Source: a virus
Virus record (IMG/VR): IMGVR_UViG_3300008266_006764
Coordinates: 1-25,095 of that record
Direction: 5' to 3' (one strand)
DNA: 25,095 nt
Shown here: piece by piece, positions 15,058 through 21,454 of the stretch
How the letters are laid out: the number at the start of each line of letters is the position of its first letter
Position numbering within the stretch: position 1 is the first letter of the stretch
The notes under the pieces: model-generated
Seen by the model: the letters and a program-made list of their open reading frames with translations, nothing else
Database searches by the model: none
Told to the model about the DNA's origin: nothing
Position numbers and translations under genes: made by a program

Positions 15058-15938
15058 CCACACAGGCGAAGCCGACATCCACGCGGCAGGCTGGCGGCGC
15101 TACGATCACCGGGGTCTATGGCAACGGCGGCGATGGCGTCCTCTCGGTTGTCGGCACTTACACGCAGACGACGGAGCGCCACTGGCAGACGCTGACGATC
15201 CCGAGCGGCGGCATCTACAAGCCGAGCGGACATCGCACGATGGTTCGCGGCACCTGCACGATCGACGCGGGCGGCTCGTTCAACGACGACGGCAACAGCG
15301 GCGCCTCGGGCGGCGCTGCCATCGCGGCGCGTCAGTGGCTCGGTGGAGCGGCGGGCGCGGGTGGCACCTCGCGCAACACGACGGGCAGCGGCAACCCGGG
15401 CGGGGGCTCGGGTGGCGGCAGCTCGCCTAACGATACCGGGGCTGCGCCTACGGGCGGCGCGGGTGGACAGGGCTCGGGCGCCTACCTCGGTGGCGCGGGC
15501 GGTGGAGCAGCTGCGCCTTCTCCGGTCGTGCGTGCTGCTGGTCACTGGTATCAGGGCCGGTACGGTGCCACGGCGTTCAACGGTGGCGGCGGCGGCGGGT
15601 CGGGTGGGTGCATCGTGAACACGGACGCGCCTGTCTCGGGTCGTGGCGGCGGCGGTGCTGGGATCGTGTGGCTGGCAGCTGCCACGCTGGCCAACAGCGG
15701 CACGATCAGCGCGAACGGCGGCGCAGGCGAGAACGCGAGCGGCACGGCTACCCTCGGCGGCGCAGGTGGCGGCGGCGGCGGCGCTGGTGGCATCGTCTGG
15801 CTGATCACCAACACGCCGGCTGGACAGTGCGGGACCGTCACTGCGAACGGCGGCACGGGTGGCACGGGCATCGGGTCCGGCACTACCGGATCGACCGGCA
15901 CCGCTGGCTCTGTCTGTCTCGTCAGCTTCGGAGGCTAA
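15054..15938 (+). CDS. Glycine-rich adhesin-like tail protein, 294 aa
   Basis: An N-terminal 70 residues with strand-like sequence (T-L-T-I-P-S-G-G-I-Y-K-P) leads to a region of about 200 residues dominated by Gly runs. Two clear internal repeats, about 197-225 and 239-268, share the pattern poly-Gly, G-I-V-W-L, about eight residues, G-T-[IV]-[ST]-A-N-G-G. Such Gly-rich blocks with short hydrophobic strands resemble polyglycine-II-type phage adhesins (T-even gp38-like) and related bacterial surface proteins. Likely role: receptor contact at the fibre tip. GC content is extreme because of GGC/GGT codons. Family link is by composition and repeat pattern only. Confidence 0.65.
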   Translation: MTTQAKPTSTRQAGGATITGVYGNGGDGVLSVVGTYTQTTERHWQTLTIPSGGIYKPSGHRTMVRGTCTIDAGGSFNDDGNSGASGGAAIAARQWLGGAAGAGGTSRNTTGSGNPGGGSGGGSSPNDTGAAPTGGAGGQGSGAYLGGAGGGAAAPSPVVRAAGHWYQGRYGATAFNGGGGGGSGGCIVNTDAPVSGRGGGGAGIVWLAAATLANSGTISANGGAGENASGTATLGGAGGGGGGAGGIVWLITNTPAGQCGTVTANGGTGGTGIGSGTTGSTGTAGSVCLVSFGG

Positions 15939-15941
15939 GCC

Positions 15942-16139
15942 ATGCAGGATCTTCTGATCGTCCCGCCGACGTGGAGCGCCTCTGAGGCGACCGCGCTCGC
16001 CGTCTCCGAGTGCTGCGTGGCGTACCTCGTGGGCATCCCGCCCGTGTACGCCATGCAGGCCGACGCACAGGGATGGACTGTCCCGTGCGTCGTGACCGAG
16101 GATGCTGACGGGTCGATCAGCGCATGGCGGGCGGTCTAA
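15942..16139 (+). CDS. Small hypothetical protein, 65 aa
   Basis: A strong ribosome site (CGGAGG at 15929-15934) precedes the ATG. The product begins M-Q-D-L-L-I-V-P-P-T-W-S and ends A-D-G-S-I-S-A-W-R-A-V; it is neutral, lacks a membrane helix and has two adjacent Cys (E-C-C-V-A-Y). It sits between the Gly-rich adhesin and another fibre-type gene and overlaps the latter's start (TAATG). It may be a fibre chaperone or minor tail protein; nothing specific is recognisable. Confidence 0.6.
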   Translation: MQDLLIVPPTWSASEATALAVSECCVAYLVGIPPVYAMQADAQGWTVPCVVTEDADGSISAWRAV

Positions 16140-16480
16140 TGCCGGCGGTCAATCTCGCGATCCTGCCTGGGATCCCGTATGTGTATAGCGGGACGACGCC
16201 ATCCACGATCAACACATGCCAGCTGGTCACGCTGCCGCCTGTGTCCGGCGTCAACATCGTGATCCACAATCGGGACAAGGCCTCGAAGGCGCTACGCGTG
16301 TCCTTCGCCTCGGCGCTGACGCAAGACGGCGCGGCGCCGAGCCTGTTTTTCACCATCACCGACAGCATCCAGATCAAGACAGACACGAGCGCAGCGTCGG
16401 GCTTCCAGCTCGCCAGCACGCTCGCGCTGTTCTCGGACTCGGCGTCCGTGAACTACGAGATCCTGTTCATCCCGACGTGA
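16139..16480 (+). CDS. Small virion-associated protein, 113 aa
   Basis: I took the ATG that overlaps the preceding stop (TAATG at 16137-16141); an in-frame ATG at 16124 adds five residues. The protein is beta-rich and polar: V-N-I-V-I-H-N-R-D-K-A-S-K-A-L-R-V-S-F-A and a final Y-E-I-L-F-I-P-T. It resembles small single-domain decoration or fibre proteins by composition, but no family is evident. The stop is coupled to the next gene by a GTGA overlap. Confidence 0.65.
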   Translation: MPAVNLAILPGIPYVYSGTTPSTINTCQLVTLPPVSGVNIVIHNRDKASKALRVSFASALTQDGAAPSLFFTITDSIQIKTDTSAASGFQLASTLALFSDSASVNYEILFIPT

Positions 16481-17115
16481 CGTGTCCCGCGCCGGGTGAT
16501 GTGGTCGAGGTCGAGCCGGGTACGGCGGCGATCCTCCGCGACTGCGACATCCCTGCGGGCGTCACCTTCCGCACCTACTATGGAGATACGATGGAGCCAG
16601 TAGCCGAGCCCGAGATGCCGCCTACCGAGCCGGTCGAGGCTCCTACCTCTCCTGCGTCTGAGGCTCCGACGGACCTTCCGGTAGGCACTCCTGTTCTCCT
16701 GTCGGAGTCACAGGCGCAGGCTCTCTCGCCCTCCGACACGCTCGACGTGTCGCAGGTGCAGGCGCTCGCAGGCGGCGACCCGATGATCATGCTCGCCGTC
16801 CTGCTCGTCATGGTGCTTGGTGGCGGCGCCGGCTGGAAGTTCTGGACGCAGTATTCGGAACAGAAGCACCAGCAGGCGCTGGAGCGGCTGCGCCTCGAGC
16901 GTGACATGGCAGGACAGGGAGGCGCGTCACCGCCTCCATGTCAGACAGCGCACGCTGAGCTCGAGCGCAAACTGGCGGCGCTCGACAAGCGCCACAGCGA
17001 CCTTGCCAAGAAGGTCGGCCTGATGATCCGGGCCGACTCTCCTGGCGTTGAGGAGCTGGATGATCGACTCGTCAAGGTCGAGAAGCAGATCAAGGCGCTG
17101 GCGCGGGAGCGCTGA
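16477..17115 (+). CDS. Membrane-anchored Pro-rich / coiled-coil protein, 212 aa
   Basis: The GTG overlapping the previous stop (16477-16480) is my choice; an ATG at 16591 with GGAG upstream would give a shorter form starting M-E-P-V-A-E-P. After a 38-residue lead (C-P-A-P-G-D-V-V-E-V-E) comes a Pro/Glu-rich linker (40-75), a membrane helix (about 102-122, P-M-I-M-L-A-V-L-L-V-M-V-L-G-G-G), then basic, coiled-coil segments (128-145 and 160-212). As the last late gene with one membrane span and a long coil it could belong to lysis (spanin- or holin-like) or sit in the virion. Its last 26 bases overlap the leftward operon. Confidence 0.6.
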   Translation: MTCPAPGDVVEVEPGTAAILRDCDIPAGVTFRTYYGDTMEPVAEPEMPPTEPVEAPTSPASEAPTDLPVGTPVLLSESQAQALSPSDTLDVSQVQALAGGDPMIMLAVLLVMVLGGGAGWKFWTQYSEQKHQQALERLRLERDMAGQGGASPPPCQTAHAELERKLAALDKRHSDLAKKVGLMIRADSPGVEELDDRLVKVEKQIKALARER

Positions 17116-17293
17116 TCTCGACCTCGACCGTGTGGATGATCTGCTCGCAGGACACGCACCGCCTACGCCGGACGACGTAGACGGTAGCCTCCTGCGTCAC
17201 CCGCTTCGCCATGCGCCGCCGCGCGGGCGAGAGGTCCGCAGGGTGCATCGTCTGGATGACGTGCAGGACGCCACCGCATCGTGTGCATGTCAT
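17090..17293 (-). CDS. Stand-alone NrdR-like zinc ribbon protein, 67 aa
   Basis: Starts by a 4-base overlap with the upstream gene. M-T-C-T-R-C-G-G opens a CxxC knuckle and V-R-R-R-R-C-V-S-C-E-Q gives the second; R-R-R-x-C-x-x-C after a basic strand is the signature of the NrdR N-terminal ribbon, usually followed by T-T-x-E, here H-T-V-E-V-E. Full NrdR proteins (about 150 aa) have an ATP-cone after this; it is absent. Likely a small DNA- or RNA-binding protein. Ends inside the final codons of the convergent late gene. Confidence 0.65.
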   Translation of the reverse strand: MTCTRCGGVLHVIQTMHPADLSPARRRMAKRVTQEATVYVVRRRRCVSCEQIIHTVEVEISAPAPAP

Positions 17294-17655
17294 AGATCAC
17301 CATCGTCTTTGAGCAGCTCCCGAGCATAGACCGCCAGCTGCGCTCGCTCGTGGGGTTCCCCGAAGCACACGCTGTCGAGGAACATGCGGCGGGCCTCGCC
17401 GGCCTCGAGCTCCTGCATCCTCGCGCGCATGGCCGAGAGCTCCTGACCCAGCCGATCGGCTTCGGCACGCGCCCACGTATGAGCCTCGCGCATCTGCCGG
17501 TTCTCGGCGCGAACCGCCTCGAGCGCACGGAGGCCGTCGTCCATGACCTCGGCGGGTGTGATCACGGCGACACCGCCAGCCGCACGCCAAGCGAGTTTTC
17601 GAAGGGCAGACTGTGCGCGGTCGATCTGCGGGCAGGTATGACCGGGTGGCTTCAT
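17290..17655 (-). CDS. Coiled-coil early protein, 121 aa
   Basis: The ATG overlaps the upstream stop and has GGAGGCGGCGCC before it. The N-terminus (P-G-H-T-C-P-Q-I-D-R-A-Q) is followed by two helices with a long coil (L-E-A-V-R-A-E-N-R-Q-M-R, then A-D-R-L-G-Q-E-L-S-A-M-R-A-R-M-Q-E-L-E). H-T-C-P-x-I-D with a coil of this type occurs in small phage early proteins of unknown role. It may form a dimer; no catalytic motif is visible. Confidence 0.7.
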   Translation of the reverse strand: MKPPGHTCPQIDRAQSALRKLAWRAAGGVAVITPAEVMDDGLRALEAVRAENRQMREAHTWARAEADRLGQELSAMRARMQELEAGEARRMFLDSVCFGEPHERAQLAVYARELLKDDGDL

Positions 17656-17999
17656 GGCGCCGCCTCCAGCGCAGCGACGAGGGCTTCGGCTTCGCTATCC
17701 GCTATTGACTCGATGTAGCTACCGCCGCCTTCGTGCGGCACGTTCAGGCTCCAGTCCTCCTCGGACTCGTCCCACATGGCAAAGCACGTGGAGCAGTCGT
17801 AGGCTTCCCGCACCAGCGCCAGCACGCATCCGAGCGTGGCAGGATCGCGGAGATCCGGCACGTCCACGTCGCTGGACCAGCGCCATAGGAGCGAGGCATC
17901 CCACGTCCGGCCATGCATGTCGAGCATGCCGCGCATGGGGCGGAAGCCCTTGCACGCGACGAGGCGCTTCCCGAGCGCGGTCGCTTCTTCTTCGGTCAT
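17652..17999 (-). CDS. Hypothetical early protein, 115 aa
   Basis: Start chosen at 17999 because this ATG overlaps the upstream stop (ATGA), although the frame is open for 37 more codons. M-T-E-E-E-A-T-A-L-G-K-R-L begins a helical segment; then M-R-G-M-L-D, W-D-A-S-L-L-W-R-W, a Cys pair (C-S-T-C) and a very acidic C-terminal half (D-E-S-E-E-D-W). The ending has an Ala-rich helix (E-A-L-V-A-A-L-E-A-A-P). The acidic character and small size recall phage proteins that bind host factors, but nothing specific is recognised. Confidence 0.65.
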   Translation of the reverse strand: MTEEEATALGKRLVACKGFRPMRGMLDMHGRTWDASLLWRWSSDVDVPDLRDPATLGCVLALVREAYDCSTCFAMWDESEEDWSLNVPHEGGGSYIESIADSEAEALVAALEAAP

Positions 18000-18295
18000 G
18001 CCTTCTCCTCGCGGCGGTGTTCGCCGCGCTCGATCTCTTGCGCGATCCATCCCATAAGGACCATCTGCGGGTAAATGCGATCCTCCTGCAACGCGTCGCG
18101 CTTGATCCACGCCACCACGGCGGCGCGCTCCTCAACCATACTTCTGCGCGCGCCCTCCATGATCGCTTCGACTACGAACATCGCTTCCTCGTCTGGCACG
18201 CATGTGACGACGAGGTAGCCGTTCCACTTGACAGCGGAACGCTCATGGCAACCTTCACCGCACGCGCACGTTTGACGCTTCGGTACTTCGATCAT
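17996..18295 (-). CDS. Hypothetical early protein with Cys cluster, 99 aa
   Basis: Coupled to both neighbours by 4-base overlaps. The N-terminus contains C-A-C-G-E-G-C-H, a possible zinc or metal site, then strands (Y-L-V-V-T-C-V) and a long charged helix (M-V-E-E-R-A-A-V-V-A-W-I-K-R). The last 15 residues are Glu/Arg-rich. Helices with E-R-A-A-V-V-A-W are common in small phage proteins of unknown role. Soluble, no membrane part. Confidence 0.65.
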   Translation of the reverse strand: MIEVPKRQTCACGEGCHERSAVKWNGYLVVTCVPDEEAMFVVEAIMEGARRSMVEERAAVVAWIKRDALQEDRIYPQMVLMGWIAQEIERGEHRREEKA

Positions 18296-18549
18296 GCTGT
18301 AGCCTCCCAGCAGTACTCGACGGTACGCGCGAACTGTCCCGACGCTCGACGCCAGCGCCGCTCGTCCTCGTGACGCGCGACGATGCCGCGCTCCGATAGT
18401 CCGTGCATGACCGCACGCACTTTGCGCTCATCCCAGTTGAGCGAGCGACCGATCAGCGTCGAGGAGGCGGTGCCGCGCTCGGCGAGGAGCAGGAGCACAC
18501 GACCCTCCGCGATGTCTCGGCGCTCGTATGCACGCCGCTTTACCGCCAT
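18292..18549 (-). CDS. Winged-helix DNA-binding protein, 85 aa
   Basis: GAGGTG precedes the ATG. A basic N-terminal arm (K-R-R-A-Y-E-R-R) leads to a winged-helix pattern: L-L-L-L-A-E-R-G-T-A-S-S-T-L-I-G-R, then W-D-E-R-K-V-R-A-V-M-H-G-L (recognition helix) and R-G-I-V-A-R-H-E (wing). The size is right for a single wHTH domain. It probably regulates early transcription or acts in replication; target unknown. Overlaps both neighbours. Confidence 0.65.
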   Translation of the reverse strand: MAVKRRAYERRDIAEGRVLLLLAERGTASSTLIGRSLNWDERKVRAVMHGLSERGIVARHEDERRWRRASGQFARTVEYCWEATA

Positions 18550-19037
18550 CGGACACCTCGACGCTCCACGATCCGCACGCCATCGATGATCTCGCCAGCC
18601 TCCAGCGCCTTCTCGAGCGCGGTCTTACTCGCCTCGACGCGCACCCGCTGGTACGCAGCGGGCAGCTCGTGCGCCTCGACAGACACCTCGATGCTCTTGG
18701 ACGTGGCCAGCCACGCCGTAAACATCGGCGCCTTCACCTTCGGATCCTCGCCCAGCGCCTCACGCGCTGCGAGCAGTTCGGAGGCCAGCGCCTTCACGCG
18801 CTCGGCCTGCCCGTCGAGGTAGCGTCGGCGCCGAGCCAGCGTCTGCTCGAGGTCGCGCAAAGTCTGCGCCTCTGCGTCGAGGCGCTTTACGACCGCCCAA
18901 TAGGCGGTCAACTTGTCTTCACTCTGACCGAGCCACGCTGTGAGCGCCTCGGACATCGCTTCCACGTCCGCGCCCTCAGGGGCGTCAAGCATGGCGACCA
19001 GTGCGCCGGCATGCTGGAGGAGTTCGGGGCCGGTCAT
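18540..19037 (-). CDS. Siphovirus Gp157-family protein, 165 aa
   Basis: Shows the usual Gp157 layout: a short N-terminal segment; a helix with A-L-T-A-W-L and K-L-T-A-Y-W; a long Arg/Glu coil (residues about 50-95, L-E-Q-T-L-A-R-R-R-R-Y-L-D-G-Q-A-E-R-V); S-I-E-V-S-V-E; and a C-terminal strand pair ending G-V-R-I-V-E-R-R-G-V-R-W. Gp157 proteins are common in phage recombination/replication clusters, next to annealing proteins, and one was linked to phage resistance in streptococci; the biochemical role is not settled. Position two genes downstream of the ERF gene agrees. Confidence 0.75.
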   Translation of the reverse strand: MTGPELLQHAGALVAMLDAPEGADVEAMSEALTAWLGQSEDKLTAYWAVVKRLDAEAQTLRDLEQTLARRRRYLDGQAERVKALASELLAAREALGEDPKVKAPMFTAWLATSKSIEVSVEAHELPAAYQRVRVEASKTALEKALEAGEIIDGVRIVERRGVRWR

Positions 19038-19528
19038 GGCGCCGCCTTGTGTCGCTTCTTAGACGCGACTTGCCCGACGTAGCGAGCGACCGTCGATACA
19101 TCTACGTCGTAGTAGCGAGCAGCTCTATAGTTCGCGAGTCCGGGGCTGGTGCCTGTACGGATCATCTTCCGCGCGAACGACACTGCGGCAAACACGCTCT
19201 TGTCTCCGATGTAGTCATGGTCATACATGCGCGCCAACCCATCCCTATGGGCCTGTTCGTCCTCTTCTTCCTGCTTGCGCTTCAAGATTTCGGCCTCTAT
19301 GGCGAGATGTGCCGCTTCTTGCGCGCGCTTCCGGTAGGCTTCAAGCGAAGCCCGGCGTGTTTGCTTCTGCGCCTCTGACCGATTGACACGCGTTGCGTCA
19401 AGCTCTGCCTGCAACTCAGATAGTTCCTCGGCAGTGTAGTACCAACGACGCTCACGCAACTCGCCGACGCCGCGCTTCTTGCCGAGCGACATGAGGTGAC
19501 TGTTTTGTGTGGTGTATTCTCGATCCAT
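19034..19528 (-). CDS. Coiled-coil protein with C-terminal helix-turn-helix, 164 aa
   Basis: GAGGAGG precedes the ATG by 6 bases. Residues about 30-100 form a charged coil (A-E-E-L-S-E-L-Q-A-E-L, then A-I-E-A-E-I-L-K-R-K-Q-E-E-E). Toward the C-terminus Y-R-A-A-R-Y-Y-D-V-D-V-S-T-V-A-R-Y looks like a helix-turn-helix, followed by a basic tail (S-K-K-R-H-K). It likely binds DNA. It sits directly downstream of ERF with an 11-base gap, so it belongs to the recombination group. Family not recognised. Confidence 0.65.
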   Translation of the reverse strand: MDREYTTQNSHLMSLGKKRGVGELRERRWYYTAEELSELQAELDATRVNRSEAQKQTRRASLEAYRKRAQEAAHLAIEAEILKRKQEEEDEQAHRDGLARMYDHDYIGDKSVFAAVSFARKMIRTGTSPGLANYRAARYYDVDVSTVARYVGQVASKKRHKAAP

Positions 19529-19539
19529 ACGATGCCTCC

Positions 19540-20274
19540 TCAGTACGGGATCTCTTCGTCGGGACCGACGGGCATGGTGGGCTCAACGACCGCCATGCGC
19601 TCTTGCTTTCGGGGACCGCGCGGAGGCCAGATCACGCCGTCGCAGGACTTGTCGCGACACTTGTAGTCGGGAGCCTTCGGGTTCGTCTTCGGCTTCTCGG
19701 GCGTGCCACGGTTGTCCCACATCTTGTTTCCGCACTTCGGGCAGGGCGGGTCGCCGTCCTGTCCGCTGGCCGTCTGCGTGTACGTCGTCGCGCTGCCCGG
19801 GAAGGTCTTCTCGACCTGCGCCACAGCGCGCTCGAGCGCCGGGGAGGGCTTGGGCTCCTGATAGGCGGGGACGTGCGCCGAGGACATCGCGGCGGCGCCA
19901 TCGTCGTCCTCGGTGGAGAGGCCCACAACGGAGGACAGCGAGTACCTGCGGAGGTAGGTCAAAGCACTGCCCACGCTGGGGGCGTCGTGCTTCGCCATGC
20001 GCACGCCAGCGGTGGACTGCAGGTACTCGCCCGAGCTGTGGATGAGGAGCGTCGTCAGCGTGACCACGTCTCCCTCGAGGCCCGCGTGCTGTGACACGGC
20101 CAGCCCGTGCTTGGCCAGCGGGGCACGGGCGGCTTCCCAGCACGACGCGAGGTCCGCATAGCGGGACTTGAAGTGCGGGTTGACCGCCTCGCGCTTGACC
20201 GGCGCGAGGTCCGATTGGGCGGCGCACAGCGCCTTGGCCAGTTCACCGAGGGTCGAAGATGCGAAGACAGACAT
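19540..20274 (-). CDS. erf: ERF-family single-strand annealing protein, 244 aa
   Basis: Start at 20274 follows AGGAGTAAGT; a longer frame exists but lacks a site. The core has the ERF pattern: N-P-H-F-K-S-R-Y-A-D-L (32-42), an A-P-L-A-K-H-G-L helix, then G-S-A-L-T-Y-L-R-R-Y-S-L (102-113) and E-D-D-D-G (122-126). After a Pro-rich linker comes a four-Cys zinc ribbon (C178, C181, C206, C211) and an acidic end (D-E-E-I-P-Y). ERF proteins anneal single strands for phage recombination and circularisation. The ribbon and the SSB-like tail suggest extra DNA and protein contacts. First recognisable gene of the leftward operon. Confidence 0.85.
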   Translation of the reverse strand: MSVFASSTLGELAKALCAAQSDLAPVKREAVNPHFKSRYADLASCWEAARAPLAKHGLAVSQHAGLEGDVVTLTTLLIHSSGEYLQSTAGVRMAKHDAPSVGSALTYLRRYSLSSVVGLSTEDDDGAAAMSSAHVPAYQEPKPSPALERAVAQVEKTFPGSATTYTQTASGQDGDPPCPKCGNKMWDNRGTPEKPKTNPKAPDYKCRDKSCDGVIWPPRGPRKQERMAVVEPTMPVGPDEEIPY

Positions 20275-20276
20275 AC

Positions 20277-20393
20277 TTACTCCTGTGTTGCGGACGGGAT
20301 GGAACGAAGGGCTGGCTCGGGTTCGAGCCAACTGAGGATGGCGACGGCAAACGCCGCGCCGACGATGAGACTACCGATGATGTCGCGGATCAT
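20277..20393 (-). CDS. Very small membrane protein, 38 aa
   Basis: A 38-codon frame with a clear ribosome site (AGGAG, 6 bases upstream) and a stop two bases before the ERF start. The product has one hydrophobic span (about residues 5-22, I-I-G-S-L-I-V-G-A-A-F-A-V-A-I-L-S-W) and a short polar tail with E-P-E-P. It fills the gap between two genes exactly, so it is probably translated. Possibly a membrane effector such as an exclusion or lysis-control peptide; role unknown. Confidence 0.6.
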   Translation of the reverse strand: MIRDIIGSLIVGAAFAVAILSWLEPEPALRSIPSATQE

Positions 20394-20401
20394 AGATGCT
20401 C

Positions 20402-20875
20402 CTACAGGGATGAAAGGATGTTGGGATCAGTGACGAAGGCGACGACTTCGACGCCCTCGTGGATAGGCCACGCGGCCCAGTACGTGACGGGTGTGCGTCC
20501 ATAGACGGCATCGCGTGGGGCTACCTGCGCGAGATGCCGCCCGAGGTCATGGTGGGCGCCGATCTCGACGTGGTTCAGCGTCCTCGAAGCGCGCAGCGTC
20601 CAATCGCCACGGGCCTCGCGGTCCATGCGCAGGGCGAGGTCGATCAGGGCGTCGAGCTGCTCGGGAGTGATGTCGTCCTCCGTTGGCGTCGTGACCATGC
20701 GGACGTGAACGCCCCGGTCGTACCAGCTGACCACGTGCGGGGAGACTGACGCGCCCTCGGGGAAGGGCGCCGCTCCAAACAGCACGAGCCTGCCCGGGTG
20801 GACGATTGATCCAGTGGCGCGCAGGAGTGCCGACGCGTCGAGAGCGATGTTGAGGATGGGGTGCCAAGGTGTCAT
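20402..20875 (-). CDS. Hypothetical early protein, 157 aa, first leftward gene
   Basis: Starts at the ATG 6 bases after the candidate leftward -10; no ribosome site is visible, consistent with a leaderless message. Strand-rich N-terminal half (V-H-P-G-R-L-V-L-F-G, S-W-Y-D-R-G-V-H-V-R), an acidic loop (T-E-D-D-I-T-P-E-Q), a helix with L-D-A-L-I-D-L-A-L-R-M-D, and a His-rich stretch (H-V-E-I-G-A-H-H-D-L-G-R-H). I do not recognise it. Being first after the divergent control region, it should be an immediate-early product. Confidence 0.65.
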   Translation of the reverse strand: MTPWHPILNIALDASALLRATGSIVHPGRLVLFGAAPFPEGASVSPHVVSWYDRGVHVRMVTTPTEDDITPEQLDALIDLALRMDREARGDWTLRASRTLNHVEIGAHHDLGRHLAQVAPRDAVYGRTPVTYWAAWPIHEGVEVVAFVTDPNILSSL

Positions 20876-20952
20876 GCACTACATGTATGCGGTGCGGAGG
20901 TAGATCGTCAACGTGCGTTGACTTCTTTTTGTTTCCGAGGTACAGGTATGGC
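20876..20952. promoter_or_regulatory. Divergent control region with two candidate promoters
   Basis: Leftward: TTGACG (20911-20906 on the minus strand), 18 nt, TACATG (20887-20882), 6 nt, ATG at 20875. Rightward: TTGACT (20918-20923), 17 nt, TACAGG (20941-20946), 6 nt, ATG at 20953. The -10 hexamers are poor matches to the sigma-70 consensus but resemble each other, and both sit at leaderless spacing. On the right a GAGGT at 20937-20941 could serve as a weak ribosome site if transcription began earlier. Confidence 0.5.
20907..20922. promoter_or_regulatory. Operator-like inverted repeat between divergent genes
   Basis: GTCAACG-TG-CGTTGAC: perfect 7-bp arms with a 2-bp centre. Each arm contains the TTGAC of one of the two -35 candidates, so a dimeric repressor bound here would block both promoters. 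The adjacent Cro/CI-like protein is the obvious ligand. Confidence 0.6.
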
Positions 20953-21222
20953 ATGGAACCGAGAGACACCATTCTTCGCCTCGCGGCGGCCCATAACGTC
21001 AGTCGGCGCGCCGTCTTGCGCGGCTTCAACGACCATACTGGACGTGAGTCCCGTGCGCGCGTTCACTACTACTATAGCGGCGAGCGGTCGCCTGATCCCG
21101 AGGGCGCGGCGGTGCTGTGCGCGGTCCTCGGCTTGTCGGCGCCCGAGTGTCTCGAGCTCTACGAGGCGTGCGGCATCCCGACGCCCGATCCTGTCTGGGA
21201 GGCGGTACATGGACAGCGATAG
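20953..21222 (+). CDS. Cro/CI-like HTH regulator, 89 aa
   Basis: I start at M-E-P-R-D-T-I-L-R-L; an ATG at 20948 is in another frame. An N-terminal helix pair (I-L-R-L-A-A-A-H-N-V-S-R-R-A-V-L-R) carries the HTH-like pattern A-x4-S-R-R-x-V, then R-V-H-Y-Y-Y-S-G-E-R-S-P-D (the conserved turn of Xre-type domains) and A-A-V-L-C-A-V-L-G-L-S. Size is Cro-like; there is no cleavage or dimer domain of a lambda CI kind. It probably binds the inverted repeat just upstream and controls both divergent operons. Confidence 0.6.
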   Translation: MEPRDTILRLAAAHNVSRRAVLRGFNDHTGRESRARVHYYYSGERSPDPEGAAVLCAVLGLSAPECLELYEACGIPTPDPVWEAVHGQR

Positions 21223-21454
21223 CGATCTCCTACTCCTCGATCAGCGGTGGCACGCCATTAGGCTCGAGATCGACAAGTGGCGCGCACGCATGCGCGATCG
21301 GTACGCCGACGACCGCACGCAAGAGTGGTGGTGCAATCAGGTACACCTGGCGCGCTCCGAGGAGCGTCGGCGCGTCATCGAGTACCTCAGGGCACGCGGA
21401 CACCTGTCGCTTGCGGCGGGCATCCTCGCGGGCGATCACGAGGAGGAGCCATGA
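21209..21454 (+). CDS. Hypothetical early protein, 81 aa
   Basis: GGGAGG lies 8 bases before the ATG; the start overlaps the regulator by 14 bases. The frame is open far upstream, but that part has shadow-like Ser/Arg composition, so I kept this start. The product is an Arg/Glu/Asp-rich helical protein (W-H-A-I-R-L-E-I-D-K-W-R-A-R-M-R, then R-S-E-E-R-R-R-V-I-E-Y-L-R). No family recognised. The stop is coupled to the resolvase start (ATGA). Confidence 0.6.
   Translation: MDSDSDLLLLDQRWHAIRLEIDKWRARMRDRYADDRTQEWWCNQVHLARSEERRRVIEYLRARGHLSLAAGILAGDHEEEP

Noticed and set aside
17094-17113. Bidirectional terminator between the converging operons
   Set aside because: Only a 5-bp stem (GCGCT/AGCGC) without T-tracts on either side; the two genes overlap there.
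20861-21454. 197-aa reading starting upstream of the regulator, including ATG at 20948
   Set aside because: Its first two thirds overlap the regulator in another frame and are Ser/Arg-rich; only the last 81 codons, after a good ribosome site, look like protein.
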